Of a stretch of DNA of 64,000 nt, positions 36,108-44,411 are shown one piece after another. The translations under genes were made by a program, and so were the position numbers. How positions within the stretch are numbered: the stretch's first letter is position 1; every line of letters starts with the position of its first letter. This DNA is from Bacteroidetes bacterium 43-16. Its GTDB lineage: Bacteria > Bacteroidota > Bacteroidia > Chitinophagales > Chitinophagaceae. The stretch is from the NCBI GenBank assembly GCA_001897525.1, contig MKTB01000010.1, positions 152,794 to 216,793 of the forward strand, in the 5' to 3' direction. Below the pieces are notes generated by a model. It did not search any database. It was not told where the DNA came from and saw only the letters and a program-made list of their open reading frames with translations.

Positions 36108-36356
36108 CTAAGGAATCATCCCAAACGGTCCGGTGACCTCTCTTGCCGGCCACTCCTCATTCAGGCATTTAAACTCCATAGCTTCCCATTTCTTATTGTT
36201 TCCATCCATGGTATATCCACGCCGGTCATTATCCCATGGGGAGGGCGGAAGGGGTTTAGTATATTCATACCTTAAGTCGCCACCCCCTACTAATTGTGAC
36301 ATTGCCGATCTGGGCACTACCTGAAATTTCTCGCTGCTTAAGCTTTCTAATTTCAT
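36108..36356 (-). CDS. Candidate precursor peptide of the grasp-with-spasm cluster
   Basis: 82 aa. The N-terminus, MKLESLSSEKFQVVPRSAMS followed by QLVGGG, matches the GG-type leader of Bacteroidota peptide precursors (Lys/Leu-rich start, then a Gly-Gly cleavage site at about residue 25). The putative core of about 55 residues is rich in Pro, Asp, Glu, Lys and Trp and has a single Cys (FKCLNEEW). Asp/Glu and Lys/Thr/Ser are the groups joined by ATP-grasp ligases. It is the first gene of the cluster. Confidence 0.75.
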   Translation of the reverse strand: MKLESLSSEKFQVVPRSAMSQLVGGGDLRYEYTKPLPPSPWDNDRRGYTMDGNNKKWEAMEFKCLNEEWPAREVTGPFGMIP

Positions 36357-36564
36357 ACAAAATGTTTTTCAAATGATATACTCCCATTAAGGCGCATGGG
36401 CTTAAGCGCTTCCTTTACCTGTTTTTTCTTTGGTCTGATGAAGGAGTAAAGACCGCAATTCTTTGCGCTTAGAATAGATCAGAATTCAATTGCTAAACTA
36501 GCAGACCTGAAAAAAAAATAATGAACACTGAAAGACATTCTTTTTATCAATCTGAGACAGGCAA

Positions 36565-37323
36565 CTAAGGTTGAAGATGATTGAAGTGTGCTCTTATAGC
36601 ACCGGGTGTAGAACCGGAAAAGGATTTAACATAGCGGCCAAATGAGCTTACATCACTGCATTTCAGGTCATCTGCTATTTCAAAAAAGGTATTGAGTTTG
36701 CAGCTTATAATCCGGAAAACAATTTTTAATTGCAAATAATAGCGTAGTATCTGATAAGGCGAATGATTAAATACAGATTTGCTGATGCGGCAAAGTGTTT
36801 TTGTGGACATATGAAGTGTAGCAGCAAGGTCATTTATATTCACCCGGAAATCTATTTCTGTCCTGGTTAATATATGTATCAGTTCCTTTGCTTTATGGAC
36901 ATAGTGCAGGGAAGGAAATTTCGGGCTTAAATAAGGACCGGAACGGAATAATTTATTCAACTCAAAATGATCAGGGTCCGGCACTTCCAGCTTTATCATT
37001 TTTATTTGTTGATAGGTCCGGTTTAAGAAATAAAGCTGTTGGATGTTATCAAGACAAGCCTGTGGAATATCTATGCAGTAATAATCTTTTTCGTTAGGGG
37101 GCATACAGAGAATATGCCGTGCAGGAACAAATACCCATTCACTGAACAAAGGGTGATGTGCGATAAAATCGACATAAACAGGATGCTCTGAGCGGGGACT
37201 GACCTGAATCAGCCTGTGACAATCACTTACGGTGCATCCTAATATTGAGGGAGGATTTTTAGTAATCTCTATTTCCTTTTTTTCAATACCCGATACCCGA
37301 AGTTTATTATAGATTTCAACCAT
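36565..37323 (-). CDS. AraC-family transcriptional regulator
   Basis: 252 aa with a C-terminal double helix-turn-helix: NINDLAATLHMSTKTLCRIS and FEIADDLKCSDVSSFGRYVKSFSGSTPGA, the standard AraC pattern. The N-terminal 150 residues form an effector domain of unknown ligand (HPVYVDFIAHHPLFSEW). It is upstream of the precursor in the same orientation (about 210 bases), so it may regulate the cluster, but no binding site was identified. Confidence 0.85.
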   Translation of the reverse strand: MVEIYNKLRVSGIEKKEIEITKNPPSILGCTVSDCHRLIQVSPRSEHPVYVDFIAHHPLFSEWVFVPARHILCMPPNEKDYYCIDIPQACLDNIQQLYFLNRTYQQIKMIKLEVPDPDHFELNKLFRSGPYLSPKFPSLHYVHKAKELIHILTRTEIDFRVNINDLAATLHMSTKTLCRISKSVFNHSPYQILRYYLQLKIVFRIISCKLNTFFEIADDLKCSDVSSFGRYVKSFSGSTPGAIRAHFNHLQP

Positions 37324-37486
37324 AATAAATAAGTTTTAGTACTTGATATTACGGTGAGTGCAGGTTTATGATTTGAAGGTAAGAGAGAGGATATAACTAA
37401 AAAATTCAGAGGCCCGCGTATTTTAGGCTTTGCCTGTTCAAATAGGGCTATGATAGAATTATTAAAAAAATGTAAGCTTAAAAATG

Positions 37487-37539
37487 AAAGAGGCAGTCTC
37501 CTACATTTGCTCAATGCAAACATAGGAGACTGCCTCTTT
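37487..37539. terminator. Bidirectional terminator with 17-base arms
   Basis: AAAGAGGCAGTCTCCTA and TAGGAGACTGCCTCTTT form a perfect 17-bp stem. An inner stem TTTGC/GCAAA closes a 5-base loop. It lies between the FMN reductase gene (stop 37564) and the AraC gene. Confidence 0.85.
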
Positions 37540-37563
37540 TATAGAGTATTTTGTAAAAAATAA

Positions 37564-38115
37564 TTAAAACTTTGCTGCGAAGTTTAGATAAGCATCCAGT
37601 GCTTTTAATAAAAAGTCGGCCGCATCTTTTTTGCTTAGCTTGCCCGACTCGTCGAAGTAATCCTGTACATTGGCCAGGTAGACTTCTGGCTGCTGCAAGG
37701 TGGGCATATTCAGAAAAGTTAAGGTTTGTCTTAAATGATGATTGGCCCCAAAGCCGCTGATACCGCTGATGGAGGAGGAGATCACCAGGGCCGGTTTCGC
37801 ATCCCAGGCATTTTTACCATAGGGGCGAGAAGCTACATCTAATGCATTTTTGAGCGCCGCAGGTATGGACCGGTTATGCTCCGGCGTAATAAAGATGATC
37901 CCGTCTTTGGATGCCACTTCTTTTCTAAACACATCATAAGCTGCAGGTGCACCTGCTTCATCATAATCCTGGTTGTATAGCGGCAACTCTGCAATATTTA
38001 TTTGTTCAAAATGATATCCTTCAGGAGTATTTTCAATAAGGAAATCTGCAATTTTTTTTGTGTAAGCGTCCTTGCGGATCGATCCAACTACAATACCTAT
38101 TCTTTTGTCTGCCAT
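37564..38115 (-). CDS. NADPH-dependent FMN reductase
   Basis: Flavodoxin-fold reductase. The start MADKRIGIVVGSIRKDAYTK contains the FMN phosphate loop GSIRKDAYT. FITPEHNRSIPAALKNALD is the flavin-binding PEYN-like block. 183 aa is normal. An upstream ATG (38154) adds 13 residues with no family match. Probable role: quinone, azo or flavin reduction in the cytosol. Next to the GNAT gene, apparently a separate unit. Confidence 0.9.
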   Translation of the reverse strand: MADKRIGIVVGSIRKDAYTKKIADFLIENTPEGYHFEQINIAELPLYNQDYDEAGAPAAYDVFRKEVASKDGIIFITPEHNRSIPAALKNALDVASRPYGKNAWDAKPALVISSSISGISGFGANHHLRQTLTFLNMPTLQQPEVYLANVQDYFDESGKLSKKDAADFLLKALDAYLNFAAKF

Positions 38116-38192
38116 AAAAATATATTTTAAAAGTTGTGTCCTAAAGTTAAGCAAACTGATTGAATATCAATTGGTAATATTTTCCTATCGCT

Positions 38193-38708
38193 TTATTCAG
38201 CAGGCCATGTTCTTTTCAACAAAAGCTTTTCTGTAGGCAGATCGTCCTCCATCCCTAAGAAATAAGATCTAAATCCAAATTTTTCAAGTAGCTTTTTGGA
38301 AGCTATATTGTCCGGATCTATCAAGCCGACCATATCTTTTCCCGGGAGCAGTTCATCTGCTAAAGTTATTATCTTGTGGCATATCATGGTCCCATATCCC
38401 CTGTTCCAGAATGTGCTCTTGAGTATATAACCAATCTCCAGGAGCGAGGTATCATGTTTGTAACTCACTAATTTGCCATCTCCGATAAATATTCCAGCTT
38501 CATTATATACCATAAAACAACCTAAAGTGTCTTCTTCCCGGTTCAACTCCAGCATGGACCGAAACTTGCTCCGGGCCTGCACTTCCGTCAATCCTGCTCC
38601 TGAGATATATTTCATCACATCATCTTGCTGCACCATGGCATAAAAACTGTCAAAATCTGCCTCGATGTATTTTCTAAAAGTCAGTTGATCACTGTTCATA
38701 AATTTCAT
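38193..38708 (-). CDS. GNAT-family N-acetyltransferase
   Basis: 171 aa. Acetyl-CoA-binding motif appears as SLLEIGYILKSTFWNRGYGT (Q/RxxGxG/A equivalent NRGYGT) followed by SKKLLEKFGFR. The RimJ/RimL-like start LTFRKYIEADFDSFYAMV suggests an amino-group acceptor on a protein or small molecule. Substrate unknown. Confidence 0.85.
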   Translation of the reverse strand: MKFMNSDQLTFRKYIEADFDSFYAMVQQDDVMKYISGAGLTEVQARSKFRSMLELNREEDTLGCFMVYNEAGIFIGDGKLVSYKHDTSLLEIGYILKSTFWNRGYGTMICHKIITLADELLPGKDMVGLIDPDNIASKKLLEKFGFRSYFLGMEDDLPTEKLLLKRTWPAE

Positions 38709-38797
38709 TTAAATAAGATTAGTTTTCATTAAAGCAGTCCTTCTGTTGAGCCATAGAGATGCAATCCCGAATACTGCCCTATCAATAATTATCCTGC

Positions 38798-39385
38798 TTA
38801 GCCCTGGAAGTCACCACAATCGTGCTGTTCAAACTTTTTTATTAATTTTTCCGGTGTATAATACTTCAATATACGCTTATTGTCAGAGCTCAGTTGATCG
38901 CCTTTTATTTCCAATTGATAGATCGGGGCCTTATCTATTTTTGTAATGATCAAAAGCTGCTGCCCTGTCTTAATGGTAATTTTATCCCCATCAATTACAG
39001 CGTTGAGTTTCGGTATCGTGGTAACATCTTTATCGTCACAAACATTGATCAGTTGAATGCTGCGTGCTGTTATTTTGATCTTAGCCAGATCACAGGCATA
39101 GCAAACACCCGAAAATTCTATACCATACTTTTGATATACATTATTGCTTTCGGGTAGAAGCAGTGCTAATGGATAGAGCTTATCAGAGCTCAATACATCT
39201 TCTGCACGCTGCTCCTGAAGTAAAGCCTGCTCCTTTATCTTAGCCTGTTTAGGGCTATCTTGCTCCTCCTGCACAAAAGGCTCTTTATTGCCTGGTGTTG
39301 ACTGGCAGGCCAGGAGGAAGATACTCAGGCAGCATACAGAAAATGTTTTTATCCCGTATTTTGGAAGCTGTAATAAATTATTCAT
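38798..39385 (-). CDS. Hypothetical lipoprotein
   Basis: 195 aa from the ATG at 39385, with a signal peptide ending FLLACQST (lipobox Cys). After an acidic linker (EPFVQEEQDSPKQ) comes a small beta domain that includes SGVCYACDLAKIKITARSI with a CxxC. The function is not recognised. An ATG at 39436 would precede the signal peptide by 17 residues and is not preferred. Confidence 0.65.
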   Translation of the reverse strand: MNNLLQLPKYGIKTFSVCCLSIFLLACQSTPGNKEPFVQEEQDSPKQAKIKEQALLQEQRAEDVLSSDKLYPLALLLPESNNVYQKYGIEFSGVCYACDLAKIKITARSIQLINVCDDKDVTTIPKLNAVIDGDKITIKTGQQLLIITKIDKAPIYQLEIKGDQLSSDNKRILKYYTPEKLIKKFEQHDCGDFQG

Positions 39386-39669
39386 ATCTAAGCATTTTAA
39401 TCCGCTTGAGCGCTTAGTCTTATTCAACAAAACCAATCCCGATAAGCATTTCAGGAGGATTGCATAAGGCTATATTATGTATAAAGGCCTAAGATAGTAT
39501 TTTTAAATAAAGCCCGGAAAACGGCAGGGCTAAAAAATAATACCAGCCAAACATATTAATAAATAAAACATTTTATTTTAACTTAGAACCATGTTTACCC
39601 TCCCGGAACATTACCTTGCTCCAGGTATGTAAAAGAACCCATTTAAATCATGAAATAAATATTACAAAA

Positions 39670-39816
39670 ATGAAAAAGTACTTAGCTACCCTTATGGGCA
39701 TTACCATAACAAGCCTGTTCACTGCTCATGCACAAGATGCATATTTTGGCATCAATGGAGGATACCTTAATAATAAAAAAACGGAACTATACCTTCTCGT
39801 ACTGAATTCAAATTAA
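39670..39816 (+). pseudogene. 5' fragment of an outer-membrane barrel gene split by an IS
   Basis: The first 37 codons encode a signal peptide (MKKYLATLMGITITSLFTAH) and the first strand (AQDAYFGINGGYLNN). They run into the IS at 39782 and stop inside it at 39816. With the insertion and one 8-base duplication removed, the frame continues NKKIMTDNSPLPAYLR in the fragment at 43427, giving one 257-residue barrel protein. Confidence 0.85.
39774..39781. repeat. Left 8-bp target-site duplication TAAAAAAA
   Basis: Identical to 43419-43426. Eight-base duplications are characteristic of the IS1595 family. Confidence 0.9.
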
Positions 39817-39821
39817 ATAAA

Positions 39822-39851
39822 AAACCGCTAAGAAGTTTCTCTTAGCGGTTT
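39822..39851 (-). terminator. Terminator of the DinD/BRO-like gene
   Basis: AAACCGCTAAGA and TCTTAGCGGTTT form a perfect 12-bp stem, 10 bases past the gene's stop. Confidence 0.75.
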
Positions 39852-39861
39852 ATAACGATGA

Positions 39862-40701
39862 TTATTTACTTTTCTTATTCTTTACTGTTTTTGGTTGGTC
39901 AAGAGTTTTCAACCTCTTATTAGTTTCTTTAAGTCCTTTCTTTACATCTTTTATATCTTCATGCTTGGGAAGTTTTTCTGGAGCTATTTTACTTATTTTT
40001 ATCATAGTATTCCGAACTTCTTTCCCGACAGTCTCAGCTGCATTCTCTAATCTAGCTTGACCAGTTACTTTTTCATTTTTGATTTTCAATTCTGTCTGTG
40101 TTATCCTGAAAAGATTGGCTGCTAATTCATCTTTACCCATAAAATCTAACAAGCTTTTATTAGAATCTATGTTTCTCAATTTTTTAAGCTGCCCCATATT
40201 TTTGTTATACATCCCTCTATATCCAGCATTTTGAAAAAAAGCATAGTTTTCTACACCAGCGCGATTTGCTACACTATTCAAAGTTGCTTCACGTTCAGAT
40301 ATTTCAGAACGAACTTGCAATCTTTCAACTTTTTCAGCTTCTAGTTGATAATCCTGTACAGCGCCTGCAATAGTCGCAAAATACACTTGGGCTTGAGCAA
40401 CATTCGGTAATTTTACGCTACCATTCATTGCAATCAGATAACATGCAAATCTTGAAAGTTTAAAGTCTACACCATCTTTACCATTTACATTTATAATAAC
40501 TTGTTCGAAATTATTTACAATAGGAATATTGAGCGTGTTACATGTAATCATGGCCTTATTAATTACTTGATTAAAAGTAGCCCAATTTGTATATCCTAAG
40601 AAATTCATTAATTTTAATGCACTCCAATAAGTAAATCCATTTTCACATGCGTGGGTTTCAAAATTTTCTTCATCATCTCTGAAATGAAATACTTCTGACA
40701 T
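39862..40701 (-). CDS. DinD/BRO-N-like protein carried by the IS
   Basis: 279 aa. The N-terminal part is the DNA-damage-inducible protein D/BRO-N domain: YWSALKLMNFLGYTNWATF, FKLSRFACYLIAMNG, AQVYFATIAGAVQDYQ. The C-terminal half is helical and Lys-rich (KKGLKETNKRLKTL). The ATG at 40701 (MSEVFHF) is preferred over an upstream one (40746). Such domains occur in mobile elements and phages; a DNA-binding or damage-linked function is suspected. It is convergent with neither neighbour and lies downstream of the transposase on the same strand. Confidence 0.8.
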   Translation of the reverse strand: MSEVFHFRDDEENFETHACENGFTYWSALKLMNFLGYTNWATFNQVINKAMITCNTLNIPIVNNFEQVIINVNGKDGVDFKLSRFACYLIAMNGSVKLPNVAQAQVYFATIAGAVQDYQLEAEKVERLQVRSEISEREATLNSVANRAGVENYAFFQNAGYRGMYNKNMGQLKKLRNIDSNKSLLDFMGKDELAANLFRITQTELKIKNEKVTGQARLENAAETVGKEVRNTMIKISKIAPEKLPKHEDIKDVKKGLKETNKRLKTLDQPKTVKNKKSK

Positions 40702-40778
40702 ATTAAACTTTTTTACAAAAATACTAATTGCTTCCATAAAATACAAATTAGCTTTGTAATAACTGTCAAGACGAATAA

Positions 40779-41666
40779 CTATGACTTAATTGATTGTACA
40801 AGTACTTGATTAAATATTTCAGGGTTTTGCTTATTGTTATGGCGGAAACAAAACTCATTCACATAGTTCTGCAAATACTTTACTGAAACAGCATGATAAA
40901 TACCATACAGCCCTCTCTTCAAAGTCGCCCAGAAGCTCTCAATATTGTTTGTGTGTCTGATTCCTCTGGCGTATTCCTTTGTGTGATCTATTGTAAGATG
41001 TACGTGCCTAGTTTTTGATAAGGCTCTATATCCGGTAAATTCATCTGTAACTATTATTGCATTCCTGGTTACTGCTTCATCCAAGACTGATAAGAGTTGT
41101 TTCCCTGTTAGCTTTTTGCCGTTTTTATCTGGAAGAGCTACCTTAGCATGAACTTGTTTTGTCTTACGGCAGACTACACCAATGACAGGTATCTTTGCTG
41201 TTCCTCTACCACGTTTAGCTTTAATCTTAGCTCCCTTTCTAGGCTTACCACCAATGTAAGTTTCATCAATTTCAACAATTGGAAAGAAATTGCTATCAAA
41301 TGCACCTTTGTTGCTCATTGCAGCTCTGATCTTGTGTAACATACGCCAGGCGGTTTTGTATGTTACTTTAATTTCCCTTTTGAGTTGTAACCCGGATATA
41401 CCTTTCTTAGCATTTAGGAAAAGATGAATTGCATACATCCACTTACGAAGATCAGTGTAAGTATCTTCAAACATTGTGTCTTTAAATATGGAGAAATCAT
41501 TTTGACAATCATTACAACGGAATACCTTGCTTTTATCAGTTCTACGGCTAACCTTTTCAGAGCTGCAATGATTACAAGTAGGCTTATTATTGTATCGAAC
41601 CTTAATGAAATATTGTATTACGTGTTCTTCGGTGGGAAAGCGTTCCATCAATTCTAAAAAGTCCAT
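40779..41666 (-). CDS. IS1595-family (ISXO2-like) transposase
   Basis: 295 aa. An N-terminal zinc ribbon (CNHCSSEKV ... FRCNDCQNDF) precedes a DDE-type catalytic core. Candidate acidic residues are in VEIDETYIGG, IVTDEFTGYRAL and HTNNIESFWATLKRGLYGIY. The start at 41666 (MDFLELMERFPTEE) is the canonical family start; 12 upstream codons reach 41702. The gene appears intact, so the element may be active. Confidence 0.9.
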   Translation of the reverse strand: MDFLELMERFPTEEHVIQYFIKVRYNNKPTCNHCSSEKVSRRTDKSKVFRCNDCQNDFSIFKDTMFEDTYTDLRKWMYAIHLFLNAKKGISGLQLKREIKVTYKTAWRMLHKIRAAMSNKGAFDSNFFPIVEIDETYIGGKPRKGAKIKAKRGRGTAKIPVIGVVCRKTKQVHAKVALPDKNGKKLTGKQLLSVLDEAVTRNAIIVTDEFTGYRALSKTRHVHLTIDHTKEYARGIRHTNNIESFWATLKRGLYGIYHAVSVKYLQNYVNEFCFRHNNKQNPEIFNQVLVQSIKS

Positions 41667-41889
41667 AATTCGTATGTTTAAATTTACAATACGAAGTTCC
41701 AAAGGTTTATTGGGAAGAAAAAATTTTTACTTGGATTTTTAAAAAAAATATGTAATACATTGAGAATAACCTCGCACTATAAATTATTAAAAATGAGATA
41801 ATTATAAGTTTTGTGAAAGAATATTCAATTTAACAACTTTAGGTTTGGAAAATCTTTAGATTTGGTAGAATTTTAAATTTTGAAAAGAT

Positions 41890-41915
41890 AAATGAGGGTG
41901 TAGAGACCCTCATTT
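41890..41915. terminator. Hairpin upstream of the small plus-strand frame
   Basis: AAATGAGGGT and ACCCTCATTT form a perfect 10-bp stem with a 6-base loop (GTAGAG). It lies 225 bases before the transposase start and 34 bases before the 43-aa frame. It could be a leader hairpin that limits transposase, or a terminator. Confidence 0.45.
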
Positions 41916-41949
41916 ATACAACAATTGTTAACAATTAAATTAGAGAAAT

Positions 41950-42081
41950 ATGAAAACAATTACAAGAATTGAACCTATATCAGAGTTCATCTATGTTTAC
42001 GACAGGAAAGAAAGAACAGAGATTGAACATTATTCTGATGGAACCAGCGCTATCGTTTTCGCAGTTTATACTAAAAGATAA
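41950..42081 (+). CDS. Small protein frame in the IS (43 aa)
   Basis: ATG at 41950 to TAA ending 42081: MKTITRIEPISEFIYVYDRK ... IVFAVYTKR. It is soluble, basic at both ends, and preceded by an A-rich stretch. No family recognised. It would lie between two regulatory-looking regions, so it could be a leader or a small regulatory protein. Confidence 0.4.
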   Translation: MKTITRIEPISEFIYVYDRKERTEIEHYSDGTSAIVFAVYTKR

Positions 42082-42409
42082 ACGATGTACAAGGTTCTCA
42101 AATCCAGTTGCTTATTAGTAACTGGATTTCTTTCTTTAAGAACTTTGATATATTTTTTGGAACTTTGCATTTAAACAAAATGAGTTTTGCCTATGGCATA
42201 AAACAAAGAACATAAATAATATAAGCCGTTTCGTTCGTTTCATCATCAAATTACCACAAGAAGTAGAAACTAAAGCAATGAATGGTTATGGTTCGTCATA
42301 TAATGGCGTAGCTATACTTGTATGCTTTAGTAGGTTGTGGTAAACCTGATGATGGCTAATTGGTGGCTACGCTAATTTTTTATCAAAATCAATCATCAAA
42401 TTACCACAA
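42082..42409 (+). ncRNA. Structured leader of the 309-aa gene with competing repeats
   Basis: ATCATCAAATTACCACAA occurs twice (near 42242-42259 and 42392-42409), the second copy abutting the start codon at 42410. An inverted version (TTGTGGTAAACCTGATGATG, 42335-42354) lies between them and could pair with either copy. A second pair, GGCGTAGC (42305-42312) and GCTACGC (42366-42372), adds another alternative. Only sequence complementarity is shown; a switch is inference. Confidence 0.4.
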
Positions 42410-43339
42410 ATGAGAAGATCAATTTTAACTCTTGCAGCCTTATTATTAGGTTGCTACATCTCTTTCTGTCAAGTCTCAACGAAAGATCAAAAACTATTCG
42501 CAGACAAATTACTTATCAGAAAATACCAAAACTTTGGTTCTAACAAACATTCCTCTGATTTCTTTCAAGTCCCATTTGGGATATCAAATTATATAGGTGT
42601 TGAGGCTGTATCTAACAAGTTCCTTCGTGATGCCTATCCCAACGAACCATCAGCATATCTACTTTTTACAACTTTAGGATTGGATGAAGTGGTATTTAGA
42701 AAGTTTATCTTACAAATCTTTCTTTATGGAAATAATGATAAGGAAACTACAACGAGCCTACTAGGTGCGCTTTGCGGTGATGCCTTACTGGCTACACGAA
42801 TTTATCAGGGTTATCAAAAATCAAATTCTACCTTAATAAAGCAGAAAATGCAGTCTAATCCATATCAAAATGATATTAAGGAACGAGATGTAACAGTTGA
42901 AGAAGGGCATTTTGATATTCCAATTGGTAATTCGCCTAATCAAACACTTAAAGACAAAAATCTAAAAAGCATTACATTTTCCACTAAGATTCTCCAGTTT
43001 AAAAGGAATGGTAAGAGTGAATTAGATACTGATACAAAATGGAATATTGTAATTACTCCTAGACTAATTCAATTAATTAGTACTTATGGTGGTAAAAGGA
43101 TTACACAGGATTTTGATGTAATTGAGTCCAAATATGACTATGTAGCTGGTATATGGATATTTTATACCGGAACATTACCGAAGGCTCATAGTGTACTTAA
43201 TAACGAACCAGTTTTGAAAAATGAGTTTAAACTATATTGGGATAAGCAGACAGGATATGCTGTTGAAATGGTCTACATGGATAAAAGTAACGAAAAGTTA
43301 TACTTCGTCAATGATCTGATAGTCGAAAAGAAGCTGTAA
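42410..43339 (+). CDS. Exported protein carried by the IS
   Basis: 309 aa with a signal peptide (MRRSILTLAALLLGCYISFC). The mature domain is mostly alpha/beta (HFDIPIGNSPNQTL, FKRNGKSELDTDTKWNIVITP, DQKLFADKLLIRKYQNFG). I do not recognise it. The Cys after the hydrophobic stretch (LLLGC) might be a lipobox. It has no obvious role in transposition, so it is probably a passenger gene. A terminator follows. Confidence 0.55.
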   Translation: MRRSILTLAALLLGCYISFCQVSTKDQKLFADKLLIRKYQNFGSNKHSSDFFQVPFGISNYIGVEAVSNKFLRDAYPNEPSAYLLFTTLGLDEVVFRKFILQIFLYGNNDKETTTSLLGALCGDALLATRIYQGYQKSNSTLIKQKMQSNPYQNDIKERDVTVEEGHFDIPIGNSPNQTLKDKNLKSITFSTKILQFKRNGKSELDTDTKWNIVITPRLIQLISTYGGKRITQDFDVIESKYDYVAGIWIFYTGTLPKAHSVLNNEPVLKNEFKLYWDKQTGYAVEMVYMDKSNEKLYFVNDLIVEKKL

Positions 43340-43355
43340 TCATTCTAAAAAACAA

Positions 43356-43381
43356 AAACCGATATTTATGTATCGGTTTCT
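43356..43381 (+). terminator. Terminator of the 309-aa gene
   Basis: AAACCGATA and TATCGGTTT form a 9-bp stem with a short loop, followed by a T-rich stretch, 17 bases after the stop and just inside the right end of the IS. Confidence 0.65.
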
Positions 43382-43418
43382 TTATTTTGTATATTAAGTA
43401 CTAGAGGGTATAGTTCCG

Positions 43419-43426
43419 TAAAAAAA
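43419..43426. repeat. Right 8-bp target-site duplication TAAAAAAA
   Basis: Exact copy of 39774-39781. Confidence 0.9.
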
Positions 43427-44088
43427 TCATGACGGATAATAGTCCCCTGCCTGCATACCTACGCGATGTAAATAGTACAGAGCTACTCAATGGATTTATA
43501 TGGGGCCTGCATGTGGGGTATAATTTTTCAAATCGCTGGGGAATAGAGGCCCAATTACAATTTACCAATGAGGGGTATAAAGAGCAGCTGGAACTGCTGT
43601 ATCACTTCCAGGATGACGCTATTGCAGGCACAAGGCTTGCAGCAGTAGAGCGGTACCGGAATTACCATTATACACGCATACCGCTTCTAGCGCATTACAA
43701 TTTCTTATCAAAATCATCTACATGGGGCATCCGTTTAATGGCAGGTCCTAATCTCGGCATTTTGACCCGGCAGTCTTCAGACTATGCAGGTTTAAATGAA
43801 CTGGGCAAAGAGGTAGCTCCTACACTTGACCTGGAAGATAAACCTTTTAAAAAGATGGACCTGGGATTCCAGGTTGGTATCCGTATTCAAAAGCAGGTTT
43901 ATCAACATTTCCATCTTTTTCTTGAAGCTGCGGCTTACCAGGGATTTTCCAACACCATCAACAGGCCCGATCTGGCTTATAATGAACCCACGCCTTCTTA
44001 CTACTACCAAAACAATATCAACAGGCATATGATGGCTAGTATTGGTGTACAATATGCTCTTCCGCTATCAAAAAACAGGTCACATTAA
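43427..44088 (+). pseudogene. 3' fragment of the split outer-membrane barrel gene
   Basis: Continues the reading frame from 39781. The visible strands are typical of porin-family barrels: FIWGLHVGYNFSNRWGIEAQ, IPLLAHYNFL, IRLMAGPNLGILT, MDLGFQVGIRIQKQV, MMASIGVQYALPLS. It may still be translated from the ATG at 43429 without a signal peptide, in which case it would not reach the outer membrane. Confidence 0.85.
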
Positions 44089-44138
44089 AACAGGATAATT
44101 CCTGTAATAAATATACCAGGTTGAAAGGAGGCATAAAT

Positions 44139-44160
44139 ATCTGCTAAGCGGATGTTTTTT
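44139..44160 (+). terminator. Terminator of the split barrel gene
   Basis: ATCTGC pairs with GCGGAT (one G-U) across a TAA loop, followed by GTTTTTT. The rest of the 44089-44411 gap holds no supported gene. Confidence 0.55.
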
Positions 44161-44411
44161 ATTGGCTTATAGAAATATTTATTTCAATAAGCCATCTTCT
44201 ATAATCATGAATGACACAAATCATACTTTTACTGAGAACTGAGCTATTGTATGGACGGAACGAAAGATGTATATAGGAGCTAATAAATCTAGATTTAAAA
44301 AAACAAACCCTTTGTTCTTTAAAATTCTACTTATTTAGCCATATAATTTATCTAACTTTATTGGGTTGCGCGTGGTGTGAAGACTACTTAAAAGCAATTA
44401 TCTAAGCAATA

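Larger units (their letters stand above)
39782..43418. mobile_element. IS1595-family insertion sequence with passenger genes, 3,637 bp
   Basis: Inverted ends: CGGAACTATACC (left) and GGTATAGTTCCG (right), extending imperfectly to about 24 bases (left continues TTCTCGTACT, right complement CTCTAGTACT). It is flanked by 8-bp TAAAAAAA repeats. Contents: a DinD/BRO-like gene (-), the transposase (-), a 43-aa frame (+) and a 309-aa exported protein (+). The element is A+T-rich relative to the host. The intact ends and exact target repeats indicate a recent insertion. Confidence 0.9.

Noticed and set aside
37269-37523. Minus-strand frame of 84 codons overlapping the AraC gene and a terminator
   Set aside because: Runs through the start of the AraC gene and the hairpin at 37487-37539; composition is not protein-like.
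41890-41915. Considered as an attachment site or a second IS end
   Set aside because: The true ends with target duplications are at 39782 and 43418; this is an internal hairpin.
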